From: Mesorhizobium_K marinum
Lineage (GTDB): Bacteria > Pseudomonadota > Alphaproteobacteria > Rhizobiales > Rhizobiaceae
Assembly: GCF_040813715.1 (NCBI RefSeq)
Contig: NZ_JBFOCH010000005.1
Length of the DNA: 64,000 bases
Direction: 5' to 3' (one strand)
This document shows, in pieces, positions 30,796 through 39,978 of this stretch (position 1 is its first letter; the number at the start of each line of letters is the position of its first letter). The position numbers and the translations under genes are program-made. The notes beneath the pieces are model-generated. The model made no database searches, was not told the origin of the DNA, and saw only the letters and a list, made by a program, of their open reading frames with translations.

Positions 30796-33048
30796 ATGCA
30801 GCATGTCGGGGAGCGGGTGCGGATGAGCGGCGAATACAGCGACCGGTTCAAGGTCGCCGTTCTGGTCATCGCCCTTGCCGGTCTTTCGGTCGGCGTCGTG
30901 CTGATGCTGGCCGGCCGTAACGATCTCGCCGAGATTGCCTGGGTCGCCGGCGTCCTGCCCGTCGTCCTCGCCCTTGTCGTGGAGATCGCCCGAAGCCTCT
31001 GGAAAGGCGAGGTGGGGCTCGACATCGTCGCCGCGCTGTCGATGACGGCGGCGCTGGCGTTCGGTGAGACGCTGGCCGCCGCCGTCGTCGCACTGATGTA
31101 TTCCGGCGGCACCTTCCTGGAGAGCTTTGCCGAAGGCCGGGCCCGCCGCGAGATGCGCGATCTGCTGTCGCGCGTGCCCCGCACCGCGACCCGCCACCGC
31201 AACGGCGGCCTTGAGGAGGTTCCGCTCGATGACATCGCGCCCGGCGACCGCCTGCTCATAAGGCAGGGCGACGTCGTGCCGGTGGACGGCGTGGTGTCGG
31301 CGGCTTCGGCCTTCCTGGACACGTCGGCGCTGACCGGTGAGTCCCTGCCCGCCAAGGTTCCCCCGGGCGGCGATGCAATGAGCGGATCGACCAACGCCGG
31401 CGAGGCATTCGACCTCGTCGCGACCCGCCCGGCTCGCGACAGCACATACGCCGGCATCGTCAGGCTGATCGAAGAAGCCCAGCAGTCCAAGGCGCCGATG
31501 TCGCGGCTGGCCGACCGCTGGTCGCTCGGCTTCCTCGCCCTCACGGTCGCCATCGCCTTCGCCGCCTGGTGGTTCACCGGGGACCCGATCCGGGCGGTGG
31601 CGGTGCTGGTGGTCGCCACCCCCTGCCCGCTGATCCTGGCGGTGCCGGTCGCCCTCGTGGCGGGCCTGTCGCGCGCCGCGCGCTTCGGCGTACTGATCAA
31701 GGGCGCGGGTCCACTGGAGGCCATGGCGCGCACCCGCACGCTGATCCTGGACAAGACCGGGACGCTGACCGACGGCCGGCCGCGGATCGTTTCCATCGAC
31801 AGCCATGACGGGACCGNGGAGGCCCAGCGGTCCAAGGCGCCGATGTCGCGACTGGCCGACCGCTGGTCTCTCGGCTTCCTCGCCCTCACGGTCGCCATCG
31901 CCTTCGCCGCCTGGTGGTTCACCGGCGACCCGATCCGGGCGGTGGCTGTGCTGGTGGTCGCCACCCCCTGCCCGCTGATCCTGGCGGTGCCGGTCGCCCT
32001 CGTGGCGGGCCTGTCGCGCGCCGCGCGCTTCGGCGTACTCATCAAGGGCGCGGGTCCCCTTGAAGCCATGGCGCGCACCCGCACGCTGATCCTGGACAAG
32101 ACCGGGACGCTGACCGACGGCCGGCCGCGGATCGTTTCCATCGACAGCCATGACGGGACCGATCCCGACGAGATCCTCCGGCTGGCGGCTGCCCTCGACC
32201 AGGCGACCAAGCACCCGGTGGCGCAGGCCGTCGTCGCGGCGGCAAGGCAGCGTGGGCTGTCGCTGCCGGTCCCCACGGAGGTTCGCGAGTCTCCCGGAGA
32301 GGGACTTTCCGGCCGCGTGGAGGGGCGTCAGGTGATCGTGGGCGGCCATGGCTTCGTCACCGGGCGCGTCGGCCGCGCCGCGGAGCATCCGGCGCTTGCC
32401 GCCGGTTCGGTACTTGTGGCGGTCGGCGTCGACGGTCGGCTTTCGGGCCATCTGGTGATGGCCGACCCGCTGCGCGAAGGCACGCACCACCTGCTGTCCC
32501 GGCTGCGGCGCGGCGGCATCACGCGGACCCTGCTCGCCACCGGCGACCGCCAGGAGGTGGCAGAACGCGTGGCGGAAGGGCTCGGCCTCGACGGCATACG
32601 CGCCGGCCTGACGCCCGACCAGAAGGTGCTGCTGGTGCTGAGCGAACGCAAGCACGGGCCGGTCATGATGGTCGGGGACGGCGTCAACGACGCGCCGGCG
32701 CTGGCGGCTGCCGACGTCGGCGTCGCCATGGGCGCGCGCGGTGCCGCTGCCTCCGCCGAAGCCGCAGACGTCGTGCTGCTGGTCGATCGCGTCGACCGGC
32801 TGGCCCCCGGGATCGAGATCGCGCGCGGCGCACGCCGCATCGCGCTTCAAAGCGTGGTCGCCGGCATCGGCCTGTCGGTGATCGGCATGATCGCCGCCGC
32901 CCTGGGTCACCTGACGCCTGTCGAGGGCGCGCTGATCCAGGAGGCGATCGACGTCGCCGTTATTCTCAACGCGCTGCGGGCGCTTCGCATCCGGCCGGCG
33001 GAGACGACCGCAGCCGGCCCCGCCCAACTGGAAGGAACCGAGCCATGA
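30796..33048 (+). CDS. P1B-type heavy-metal ATPase with TPC motif, broken by assembly
   Basis: About 635 residues when collapsed. No N-terminal CxxC metal-binding domain. The membrane motif is ATPCPLILAVP (TPC instead of CPC), the type assigned to P1B-5 pumps linked to nickel or iron export. DKTGTLTDG phosphorylation site, TGES actuator motif, GDGVNDAPAL hinge. Lacks the C-terminal hemerythrin domain seen on some P1B-5 proteins. The stop overlaps the VIT start (ATGA). Metal is inferred. Confidence 0.87.
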   Translation: MQHVGERVRMSGEYSDRFKVAVLVIALAGLSVGVVLMLAGRNDLAEIAWVAGVLPVVLALVVEIARSLWKGEVGLDIVAALSMTAALAFGETLAAAVVALMYSGGTFLESFAEGRARREMRDLLSRVPRTATRHRNGGLEEVPLDDIAPGDRLLIRQGDVVPVDGVVSAASAFLDTSALTGESLPAKVPPGGDAMSGSTNAGEAFDLVATRPARDSTYAGIVRLIEEAQQSKAPMSRLADRWSLGFLALTVAIAFAAWWFTGDPIRAVAVLVVATPCPLILAVPVALVAGLSRAARFGVLIKGAGPLEAMARTRTLILDKTGTLTDGRPRIVSIDSHDGTXEAQRSKAPMSRLADRWSLGFLALTVAIAFAAWWFTGDPIRAVAVLVVATPCPLILAVPVALVAGLSRAARFGVLIKGAGPLEAMARTRTLILDKTGTLTDGRPRIVSIDSHDGTDPDEILRLAAALDQATKHPVAQAVVAAARQRGLSLPVPTEVRESPGEGLSGRVEGRQVIVGGHGFVTGRVGRAAEHPALAAGSVLVAVGVDGRLSGHLVMADPLREGTHHLLSRLRRGGITRTLLATGDRQEVAERVAEGLGLDGIRAGLTPDQKVLLVLSERKHGPVMMVGDGVNDAPALAAADVGVAMGARGAAASAEAADVVLLVDRVDRLAPGIEIARGARRIALQSVVAGIGLSVIGMIAAALGHLTPVEGALIQEAIDVAVILNALRALRIRPAETTAAGPAQLEGTEP
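31474..32161. repeat. Assembly junction with duplicated flanks (n at 31817)
   Basis: About 340 bases (31474-31816 and 31818-32161) with SNPs (cagcagtccaag against cagcggtccaag), covering the TPC and DKTGT region of the ATPase. Confidence 0.9.
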
Positions 33049-33804
33049 GCCGTCTGTCTCACTCCGAAGTCCACATGGTCCACCGCATCGGCTGGCTGCG
33101 CGCCGCAGTGCTCGGTGCTAACGACGGCGTCGTCTCGACCGCAAGTCTGGTCGTCGGCGTCGCCGCCGCCGGTTCGGGGCGTGACGCAATTCTGGTGGCC
33201 GGCCTCGCCGGACTGGTGGCCGGCGCCATGTCGATGGCCGCGGGAGAATATGTCTCCGTCAGTTCGCAGGCCGATTCCGAGAAGGCCGACCTCGCCCGCG
33301 AGACACGGGAGTTGCACGACGATCCCGCAGCCGAACTCGACGAACTCACCCGCATCTACCGGGATCGCGGCCTCGNGCGCCGATCCCGCAGCCGAGCTCG
33401 ACGAACTCACCGGCATCTACCGGGATCGCGGCCTCGACGAGGAGCTTGCCCGCCAGGTCGCTACGCAGCTCACGCAGCGCGACGCGCTCGGCGCCCATGC
33501 CCGCGACGAACTGGGCATCTCCGAGACGGTCGCGGCACGACCGGTCCAGGCGGCGGTCGTATCGGCGCTGACCTTCGCGGTCGGCGCCGTCGTCCCGCTG
33601 ATCGTCGCCCTGCTCGCTCCCAACGACGGCATCACCCTTTACGTCGCGGCTTCGACCCTCGTTGCGCTTGCGGCGCTGGGCGGGCTCGGCGCATCGGCCG
33701 GCGGCGCGGGCATCGTCAAGGGCGCGGCCCGGGTGACGTTCTGGGGTGCCCTCGCAATGGCCGCCACGTCCGTCGTCGGTAGCATCTTCGGTGTGGCGGC
33801 ATAG
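33045..33804 (+). CDS. VIT1/CCC1-family iron/manganese transporter, broken by assembly
   Basis: About 230 residues with five membrane segments. RIGWLRAAVLGANDGVVSTASLVVGVAAA and the AGAMSMAAGEYVSVSSQADSE segment are signatures; a Glu-rich cytoplasmic region follows (ELDELTRIYRDRGLD). Family members move Fe2+ or Mn2+ out of the cytoplasm in exchange for protons. Coupled to the TPC ATPase, so the pair probably protects against excess metal. Confidence 0.9.
33318..33436. repeat. Assembly junction with duplicated flanks (n at 33376)
   Basis: About 58 bases either side of 33376 (ccgaactcg, acccgcatc against ccgagctcg, accggcatc) in the VIT gene. Confidence 0.9.
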
Positions 33805-33922
33805 CCCGGAAGACGCCTTTCCCGGTGGCCAGTGCCGGGCATCTCCCTTACACATCCCGGCACGGTCGGGCTCGCGCCCAGCTGGCCGCCCAATCCAGGC
33901 GTGGGCCACACAGGAGAATCGA

Positions 33923-34678
33923 ATGGACGGATTTCGTCAGAAATGCCTCGGCGGCGAGCGTCTGGTCGGCGTCTTTGCGTCGATCCCGCACCCCGTCGCC
34001 GTCGAAGTCGCCGCGGCCGCAGGTCCCGATTTCCTCTGCATCGACTGGGAGCATTCGCAGTTCGGCCGCGAGCGGATCGAGGATCTTGTCCGGGCAAGCG
34101 ACATCCACCGCGTCCCGGCGATCGTTCGCGTTCCCGGCCATGCGCCCGAGCAGATCGCCGCGGCGCTCGATGCCGGCGCCGCCGGCGTGCTGGTGCCCAG
34201 GGTCGCCACCGCCGCCCAGGCGCGGGCAGCCGTCATGGCGGTGCGCTATCCGCCGGTCGGTGAACGCGGCGTCGGACCCGGGCGCGCGGCGGGCTACGGC
34301 TATCGCATCCCCGACTATCTGGAGACGGCCAACGACAAGATCGTGCTTGCGGTGCAGGTCGAGACAGCCGAAGGCCTCGCCAATGTCCGCGAGATCGCGG
34401 CCGTCGCCGGCGTCGACATCGTGTTCGTCGGGCCCGGCGACCTCTCCGTGTCGATCGGCGCGATGGGGCCGGACGGCCGCGACAGGCTGAACGCGGCGAT
34501 CTCGGAGATTGCCGGCGCGACGCAGGCTGCCGGCCGGATCGCCGGCATATTCCGTCCGTCGGCGGACGACGTGGCGCAATGGGCGGCCGCCGGCATCAGC
34601 TTCTTCATCCTGGCGAGCGACGCGATGTTCCTCGGCGCCAGCATAGCAACGGCCATGTCGGCCGCCCGCAGGGCCTAG
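33923..34678 (+). CDS. HpcH/HpaI aldolase (2-keto-3-deoxy-L-rhamnonate aldolase-like)
   Basis: 251 residues. TIM-barrel class II aldolase: DFLCIDWEHSQ, VPRVATAAQARAAV, the GERGVGPGRAAGYG loop, VQVETAEGLANV (metal-binding Glu) and FVGPGDLSVSIG (metal-binding Asp). Relatives (RhmA, GarL, HpaI) split 2-keto-3-deoxy acids to pyruvate and an aldehyde. Ribosome site AGGAG. Alone between the VIT gene and a convergent MFS gene; may serve the sugar locus at 2.5-12.7 kb. Confidence 0.88.
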   Translation: MDGFRQKCLGGERLVGVFASIPHPVAVEVAAAAGPDFLCIDWEHSQFGRERIEDLVRASDIHRVPAIVRVPGHAPEQIAAALDAGAAGVLVPRVATAAQARAAVMAVRYPPVGERGVGPGRAAGYGYRIPDYLETANDKIVLAVQVETAEGLANVREIAAVAGVDIVFVGPGDLSVSIGAMGPDGRDRLNAAISEIAGATQAAGRIAGIFRPSADDVAQWAAAGISFFILASDAMFLGASIATAMSAARRA

Positions 34679-34687
34679 GCGGCCGTC

Positions 34688-35899
34688 CTAGATCGGGCTT
34701 GGCTGGGCGCGGCGCGCGAAACGCAGGCCGACGAGCGCCACGAGGCAAAGCCCGGTCACCGGGAACACCACCCAGTTCAGCATCTCCCAGCCCCAGGTGT
34801 TGTAGATCACGCCCGACAGCAGCGAGGCCATCGCCACGCTGGTGAACAGGACGAAGTCGTGCAGCCCCTGCACCTTGCCCTTCTCGGAGACGCGGTAGGT
34901 GCCGGCCACCATGGCCGTTGCGCCGATGAAGCCGAAGTTCCAGCCGAGCCCGAGCAGGATCAGCGCCAGCCAGAACTGCCAGAGCTGGATGCCCGAAAGC
35001 GCAACCAGCGCGCAGCCGATGAGGATCACCAGCCCGGTCGCCACGATCGTCTCCTTGCCGAAACGCGTGATCAGCGCACCGGTGAAGAAGCTCGGCGCGA
35101 ACATCGCCATCACATGCCACGAGATGCCGAGCGTCGCCTCGTCCGGCGAGAATCCGCAGCCGACCATCGCCAGCGGCGCGCCCGTCATCACGAAGCTCAT
35201 CAGCGCATAGGACCCGACCGCGCAGAGCAATCCGACCGCGAATTGCGGCTGCAGGGCGATCTCGCGGAGCGGCCGGGCCGGCGCCTCGGCTTCGCCGGCA
35301 GCGCCGGCCACGCCCGGCGAGACCCGCAGGAACGACAGGAGCACGGCGCCGATCGCGGCGAGCACGAGGATCGACGCGAAGGAGCCCGCGAACATGACCG
35401 GAGCCATGAGTTCGCGCGTGAAGATGACGATCTGCGGGCCGATCAGCGCGGTGAACACGCCGCCCGCCAGGACGAAGGAGATCGCCCGCGCCTTGAACTC
35501 GGGCGGGGCGTTGTCCGCCGCGGCGAATCGGAACTGCTGCACGAACGCGCCGCCGACGCCGATCCCGAGCAAGCCGGCGACGAACAGCCAGAACGACGCG
35601 TTGAACAGGGCGAGCGTCGCGACGAACCCGCCGAACGCCGTCACCAGCGTCCCGGTCATGAATCCGCCGCGCTGGCCGAGAGCCCGGATGATCACCGCCG
35701 CCGGAATGGCGCCGAGCGCGACGCCGACGTTGAAGCCTGTCACCGGCAGGGTCGCCAGCGACTTGTCGCTGCCCAGCATCATGAAGCCGGCCAGCCCGCC
35801 CACCGAGATTGCAATCGGCGCCGCCGATCCGATGATCGCCTGCGATGCGGCGAGGATGAGCGCCGTGCGCCGTGCGTCGGAAGCGGTGGGCGTCGTCAT
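34688..35899 (-). CDS. MFS transporter
   Basis: 403 residues with 12 membrane segments. Begins TASDARRTALILAASQAI; motif-A-like GTLVTAFGGFVATLALF region after segment 2 and QFRFAAADNAPPEFKARAISFVLAGG. Substrate not recognisable. ATG 35899 lies seven bases after the nusB stop, so it may be co-transcribed with the riboflavin/nusB block. Convergent with the aldolase, 9 bases apart. Confidence 0.85.
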   Translation of the reverse strand: MTTPTASDARRTALILAASQAIIGSAAPIAISVGGLAGFMMLGSDKSLATLPVTGFNVGVALGAIPAAVIIRALGQRGGFMTGTLVTAFGGFVATLALFNASFWLFVAGLLGIGVGGAFVQQFRFAAADNAPPEFKARAISFVLAGGVFTALIGPQIVIFTRELMAPVMFAGSFASILVLAAIGAVLLSFLRVSPGVAGAAGEAEAPARPLREIALQPQFAVGLLCAVGSYALMSFVMTGAPLAMVGCGFSPDEATLGISWHVMAMFAPSFFTGALITRFGKETIVATGLVILIGCALVALSGIQLWQFWLALILLGLGWNFGFIGATAMVAGTYRVSEKGKVQGLHDFVLFTSVAMASLLSGVIYNTWGWEMLNWVVFPVTGLCLVALVGLRFARRAQPSPI

Positions 35900-35906
35900 G
35901 GCCGCC

Positions 35907-36404
35907 CTAGGACGCGTCGCGCCCGCGTCCTTCGCCACGCAGCCGACGCGACACCCGGTCGAGAACGGCGTTGACGAGCTTCGGTTCGTCCTCCGAATAG
36001 AACGCCTTGGCGATGTCGACATACTCGGTGACGATGACCGCCGCCGGCACGTCCTCGCGCTTCATCAATTCGTAGACCCCGGCGCGAAGGATCGCGCGCA
36101 GCGTCGAATCCAGGCGCGACAGCGGCCAGTCCTCGGTCAGCGCCTGCCGGATCACCGGGTCGACGGTCTTCTGGTTCTCGACCACCCCGGACAGGATCGC
36201 GCGGAACCACTGCGGGTCGGCCTCGCGGTACTGCGCGCCGTCGACCTCCTTGCCGAGCCGGAAGGCCTCGTACTCCGCGGTGATTTCCAGCAATCCGCTG
36301 CCGGCGACGTCCATCTGGTAGAGCGCCTGTACCGCGGCAAGGCGCGCGGCGCCGCGCTTGTTCGCCTGTCGTACGGTGGAATGATCGCGCGGGGCCTGCG
36401 TCAC
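35907..36404 (-). CDS. nusB: Transcription antitermination factor NusB
   Basis: 165 residues. KRGAARLAAVQALYQMD opening, RAILRAGVYELM and VIVTEYVDIAKAFYSEDEPKLVNAVLDRV are diagnostic. Joins S10 on boxA RNA for rRNA antitermination. GTG start, 4 bases after ribH, the usual rhizobial order. Confidence 0.96.
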   Translation of the reverse strand: MTQAPRDHSTVRQANKRGAARLAAVQALYQMDVAGSGLLEITAEYEAFRLGKEVDGAQYREADPQWFRAILSGVVENQKTVDPVIRQALTEDWPLSRLDSTLRAILRAGVYELMKREDVPAAVIVTEYVDIAKAFYSEDEPKLVNAVLDRVSRRLRGEGRGRDAS

Positions 36405-36408
36405 CGGA

Positions 36409-36897
36409 TCAGCCTCCGAGCCGCTCGCGAAGGGCGATCATGGTCAGCGCGGCGCGCGCTGCGAAACCTCCCTTGTCGCCCTCGCTCCTGCGTGCGCGCG
36501 CCCAGGCCTGCTCCTCGTTCTCGGTGGTCAGGATGCCGTTGCCGATGGCCGCGGACTCCTCGACGGACAGGTCCATAAGGGCGCGGGACGACTCGTTGGC
36601 GACGATGTCGAAATGATAGGTGTCGCCGCGGATCACGGTGCCGAGGGCGACGAAGCCGTCATAGTCGGTGCCGCCCTCCTCCGCGCCGTCGAGCGCAAAC
36701 GAGATGACGGCCGGAACCTCGAGCGCGCCGGGCACGGTCACCACGTCATAGGTCGCACCGGCGGCGTCGAGCGCAGCCTTTGCGCCGTCCAGCAGGGCGT
36801 CGGCGAGATCGTCGTAGAACCGCGCCTCGACGATCAGAAGATGCACCTTCCCCTCGGGCAGGCTGAAGGCTTTTCCGTGGTCTGAAGTAACGGCCAT
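36409..36897 (-). CDS. ribH: 6,7-dimethyl-8-ribityllumazine synthase
   Basis: 162 residues. Condenses the ribityl-amino-uracil with dihydroxybutanone phosphate in riboflavin synthesis. Motifs ARFYDDLADALLDGA, VPGALEVP, GTVIRGDTYHFDIV (catalytic His) and NGILTTENEEQA. First gene of the ribH-nusB-MFS unit, with a good promoter just upstream. Confidence 0.97.
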   Translation of the reverse strand: MAVTSDHGKAFSLPEGKVHLLIVEARFYDDLADALLDGAKAALDAAGATYDVVTVPGALEVPAVISFALDGAEEGGTDYDGFVALGTVIRGDTYHFDIVANESSRALMDLSVEESAAIGNGILTTENEEQAWARARRSEGDKGGFAARAALTMIALRERLGG

Positions 36898-36919
36898 TTG
36901 GGTCTCCGGGTCGGGCGGT

Positions 36920-36948
36920 GACTTAGGCCGAAGCGGCGGGGGGCGCAA
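36920..36948 (-). promoter_or_regulatory. Candidate sigma-70 promoter for ribH-nusB
   Basis: On the minus strand, -35 ttgcgc (36948-36943), 17-base spacer, -10 taagtc (36925-36920), 22 bases before the ribH ATG. No FMN-riboswitch signature between promoter and start. Confidence 0.5.
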
Positions 36949-37079
36949 GCGGTTTCGGTTCGGTTGACATGCCCGCATCCAGGCGTACCATTTTCAGCCT
37001 CGCGCCGTGCATGGCTCATCGCCCGGCAACGCAACGCGTCGGACATCCGCCTCACGGCCTCTCGAACACGGGGGATGTC

Positions 37080-38054
37080 ATGAAGTACATCGAGACCTCT
37101 GCCTTCAACCAATGGGCCAAGCGCGCCCAGCGCGAAATGCTGACCGGTATTTTCGACAGTGTCAGGCCAAGGATAATCGACTGGAACCAGTCGGTGTCGC
37201 TGCCGATCTATTCCGGCAGCAAGCGATGGACCCGCTTCAGGGTCGTGCTGAAGGCCTACACCGTGATGGCGCAGTACGAGGCGCCGTTTGCCGATGAAGA
37301 TCCGCAGTTCGTCGGCGCCGGCGTCAAGAACGAAAAGGCCATCGGCTTCGCTGCCCCCGGAGCCGACACGAATGTCGATCTCGGCGACACCTACGATATC
37401 GGGCTCGAGGTATTCAGCATCGACTATCTGAACCTCCTCCCCTATTCGGCGGAACTGGTGGTGCGCGCCTACGACCAGGCCGAACCCATCGCGAAGACGA
37501 TCATCTCGGAGTTCGCCGACACCGCTTCATCGTCGCTGAAGGGCGCGACCGCGACCATCCCGTTCGGTAGCCAGGCGTCCGGGATCGGGCTTGCGGTCAT
37601 CGACAAGATCGCCCGCCTTGCGAGCGGACCCAAGCAGATCGGCTCCCACTACTACATGTTCTCTGTCAGGAAGCGCCTCTGGAACCGGCCGTCGACCCAG
37701 ACATACTGGTCACGCTTCAAGTTCGTCGCCTTCGTGGAGGAAGACCCGGACGACAAGGACACGCCGTACAAGGAAATCTACCTGACCCTTTGGGAGCTGA
37801 TTCTGGAGTCCGACGAAGCGATCACCGGCCAGGAAACCGGCGTCGAAAGCCGCGGCGAGTTGAAGAGCGACACCCGCACCGAGGCGGAGAAGGCCGCCGG
37901 CGCGGAGGAGTTGCGCCAGCGCGCCCGCGCCGAAGGCCTGGAGGACGACGGGGGTGACGACGACGCGGAGGCCGCCGGAGACCGCGAGGAGTCGGGCCGG
38001 CCCGACGCCGAGGCCGCCGGCCACGGAGAAGCGAAAAAGGTCAGGAAGCGCTGA
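37080..38054 (+). CDS. Unknown protein inserted between ribH and ribE
   Basis: 324 residues from ATG 37080, preceded by GGGGG; an upstream ATG at 36969 is in frame but unlikely. Residues 1-250 look like a globular, beta-containing domain (LPIYSGSKRWTRFRVVLKAYTVMAQYE; YWSRFKFVAFVEEDPDD). The last 70 are low-complexity and highly charged (DDGGDDDAEAAGDREES, ending KKVRKR). No signal peptide or membrane segment, and no family recognised. Lies on the opposite strand within an otherwise conserved riboflavin block, which suggests insertion. Confidence 0.8.
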   Translation: MKYIETSAFNQWAKRAQREMLTGIFDSVRPRIIDWNQSVSLPIYSGSKRWTRFRVVLKAYTVMAQYEAPFADEDPQFVGAGVKNEKAIGFAAPGADTNVDLGDTYDIGLEVFSIDYLNLLPYSAELVVRAYDQAEPIAKTIISEFADTASSSLKGATATIPFGSQASGIGLAVIDKIARLASGPKQIGSHYYMFSVRKRLWNRPSTQTYWSRFKFVAFVEEDPDDKDTPYKEIYLTLWELILESDEAITGQETGVESRGELKSDTRTEAEKAAGAEELRQRARAEGLEDDGGDDDAEAAGDREESGRPDAEAAGHGEAKKVRKR

Positions 38055-38386
38055 GCCGGCTCACCGCCCGTCGCGGTCGGCCTCCATCAGCCTGGCGGCG
38101 TAGCGCGCCATCGTGTCGATCTCGATGTTGACCTCGTCGCCGGCCTGACGCTCCCCCCACGTGGTCACGGCGAGCGAATGCTGGATGAGCAGCACGTCGA
38201 ANGCGCCAGGGAGAAGCGAAAAAGGTCAGGAAGCGCTGAGCCGGCTCACCGCCCGTCGCGGTCGGCCTCCATCAGCCTGGCGGCGTAGCGCGCCATCGTG
38301 TCGATCTCGATGTTGACCTCGTCGCCGGCCTGACGCTCCCCCCACGTGGTCACGGCGAGCGAATGCTGGATGAGCAGCACGTCGAA
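38021..38386. repeat. Assembly junction with duplicated flanks (n at 38202)
   Basis: About 180 bases either side of 38202 covering the convergent ends of the unknown gene and ribE (ccacggagaag against ccagggagaag). Confidence 0.9.
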
Positions 38387-38863
38387 GCGCGCGCCGTCGA
38401 CCTTGTTGACGGTCAGCGAGGTGCCGTCGAGCGCGACCGATCCCTTCGGCGCAATGAACCTGGCCAGCGCGCGCGGCGCTTCCAGCGTGAAGCGCACTGC
38501 ATCTCCTTCGGCTTCGCGGGCGACGATCGTGGCCTTGCCGTCGACATGGCCCGACACGATGTGGCCGCCGAGTTCGTCGCCGACCTTCAGCGCCCGCTCG
38601 AGGTTGATACGCGTGCCGGGCCGCCAGCCGGAAGCCGTGGTCAACCGCAGCGCCTCCTCCCAGGCCTCGACCTCGAACCAGCGCGCGTTCGATCCCGGTT
38701 CCGGCAATCCGGTCACCGTGAGGCAGACGCCGGCGCAGGCAATCGACGCGCCGATGTCGATGGTGGCGGGGTCGTAGGCGGTTTCGATGCGCAGTCCGGC
38801 GCCTTCGGCCAGTTGCCTGGTCGCGGCCACCTTGCCAACGTCGGTGACAATTCCTGTGAACAT
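38246..38863 (-). CDS. ribE: Riboflavin synthase, alpha subunit
   Basis: 205 residues with two lumazine-binding barrels. Starts MFTGIVTDVGKV, the invariant N-terminus; CAGVCLTVTG in barrel one, GHIVSGHVDG and LDGTSLTVNKVD in barrel two. Start 38863 shares a base with the ribD stop (TGATG). Disproportionates two lumazines to riboflavin. Confidence 0.96.
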   Translation of the reverse strand: MFTGIVTDVGKVAATRQLAEGAGLRIETAYDPATIDIGASIACAGVCLTVTGLPEPGSNARWFEVEAWEEALRLTTASGWRPGTRINLERALKVGDELGGHIVSGHVDGKATIVAREAEGDAVRFTLEAPRALARFIAPKGSVALDGTSLTVNKVDGARFDVLLIQHSLAVTTWGERQAGDEVNIEIDTMARYAARLMEADRDGR

Positions 38864-39975
38864 CAGATCGGCCTTGCCCATTCCGAATAGTGATCGTCGC
38901 CGTAGACCGCCCGGCGCAGCAGCCGGAATCCAGCCGGCATATGGTCTTCGTCGAACGGCGCCGCAATCCCCTTGCCGATCACCACGGCGCCGCGGAACAG
39001 CGCGATCCGGTCGACCAGCCCCTCTTCCAGGAAGTGCCCCACCGTCTTCGCGCCGCCCTCGACCATCAGGGTCGACATGCCCTTCGCGGCCAGGTCCTCG
39101 AGCAGTTCCGGCAGCGCCGCGCGGCCGTCGAAAGTCTCGATGGCGAGCAGGCTCGCGCCGGCGTTTTCCAGGCCGGCCCGGTGCGGCGCGTCCGCATCGA
39201 CGCCTGCGGCTACCAGCAACGGCACCTCGCGCGCCGTCTGGACCAGCTTCGAGGTAACGGGGAGCCTGGCCGCCGGATCCAGCACGATGCGTGCAGGCGA
39301 TCGCGCCGCGAGGCCGGGCAGCCGCACCGTAAGCTCCGGGTCGTCTTCCGTCGCCGTACCGACGCCGACCAGGATCGCGTCGCTCGCGGCGCGCATCATG
39401 TGTACCTGCCTGCGCGCGATCTCGCCGGTAATGGCGATCTGGCCCTCGCCGATGCGCCCGATCATACCGTCCTCGGAAATCGCCATTTTTACAGTGACTT
39501 CCGGTCGCTTCTTCAGCGACCGAGTCAGGTATCCGGCCATTGCGTCGGACGCCTCGTCGGCCAGCACCCGCTCGATCACCTCGATGCCCGCCTCGCGCAG
39601 GATCGCATATCCCTTGCCGGACACCCGGTGGTCGGGGTCGCTGGCGCCGCCGACTACGCGCGCGACGCCGGCGCTGACCAGCGCATTGGCGCAGGGCGGC
39701 GTGCGGCCATGGTGGGCGCAGGGTTCGAGCGTCACATAGGCCGTGGCGCCCCTCGCCCGTTCGCCGGCCTCGGCCAGCGCCTCGGCCTCGGCATGCGGCC
39801 GCCCGCCGATCGCCGTGACACCGCGTCCGACGATTTCAGGGCCGGCGCCGTCGTCACGCACGAGCAACGTCGCCACCGACGGATTGGTCCCCGTCAGCCC
39901 TGCATGCTTTCCCGAAAGGCGGATCGCCGCCGCCATGTAGCGCCGATGGAGCGCCTCCTGACCGTCCTGGACCAT
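38863..39975 (-). CDS. ribD: Bifunctional riboflavin deaminase/reductase RibD
   Basis: 370 residues. Deaminase domain (about 10-145) with zinc motifs HAEAEAL and PCAHHGRTPPC; reductase domain (about 150-365) with KMAISEDGMIG, SDAILVGVGTATEDDPELTVR and LMVEGGAKTVGHFL. Performs steps two and three of riboflavin synthesis. 3 bases from nrdR and coupled to ribE. Confidence 0.97.
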   Translation of the reverse strand: MVQDGQEALHRRYMAAAIRLSGKHAGLTGTNPSVATLLVRDDGAGPEIVGRGVTAIGGRPHAEAEALAEAGERARGATAYVTLEPCAHHGRTPPCANALVSAGVARVVGGASDPDHRVSGKGYAILREAGIEVIERVLADEASDAMAGYLTRSLKKRPEVTVKMAISEDGMIGRIGEGQIAITGEIARRQVHMMRAASDAILVGVGTATEDDPELTVRLPGLAARSPARIVLDPAARLPVTSKLVQTAREVPLLVAAGVDADAPHRAGLENAGASLLAIETFDGRAALPELLEDLAAKGMSTLMVEGGAKTVGHFLEEGLVDRIALFRGAVVIGKGIAAPFDEDHMPAGFRLLRRAVYGDDHYSEWARPI

Positions 39976-39978
39976 CGC

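Noticed and set aside
36898..36978. FMN riboswitch upstream of ribH
   Set aside because: The leader is only about 20 bases beyond the predicted -10 and has none of the RFN element's conserved sequence.
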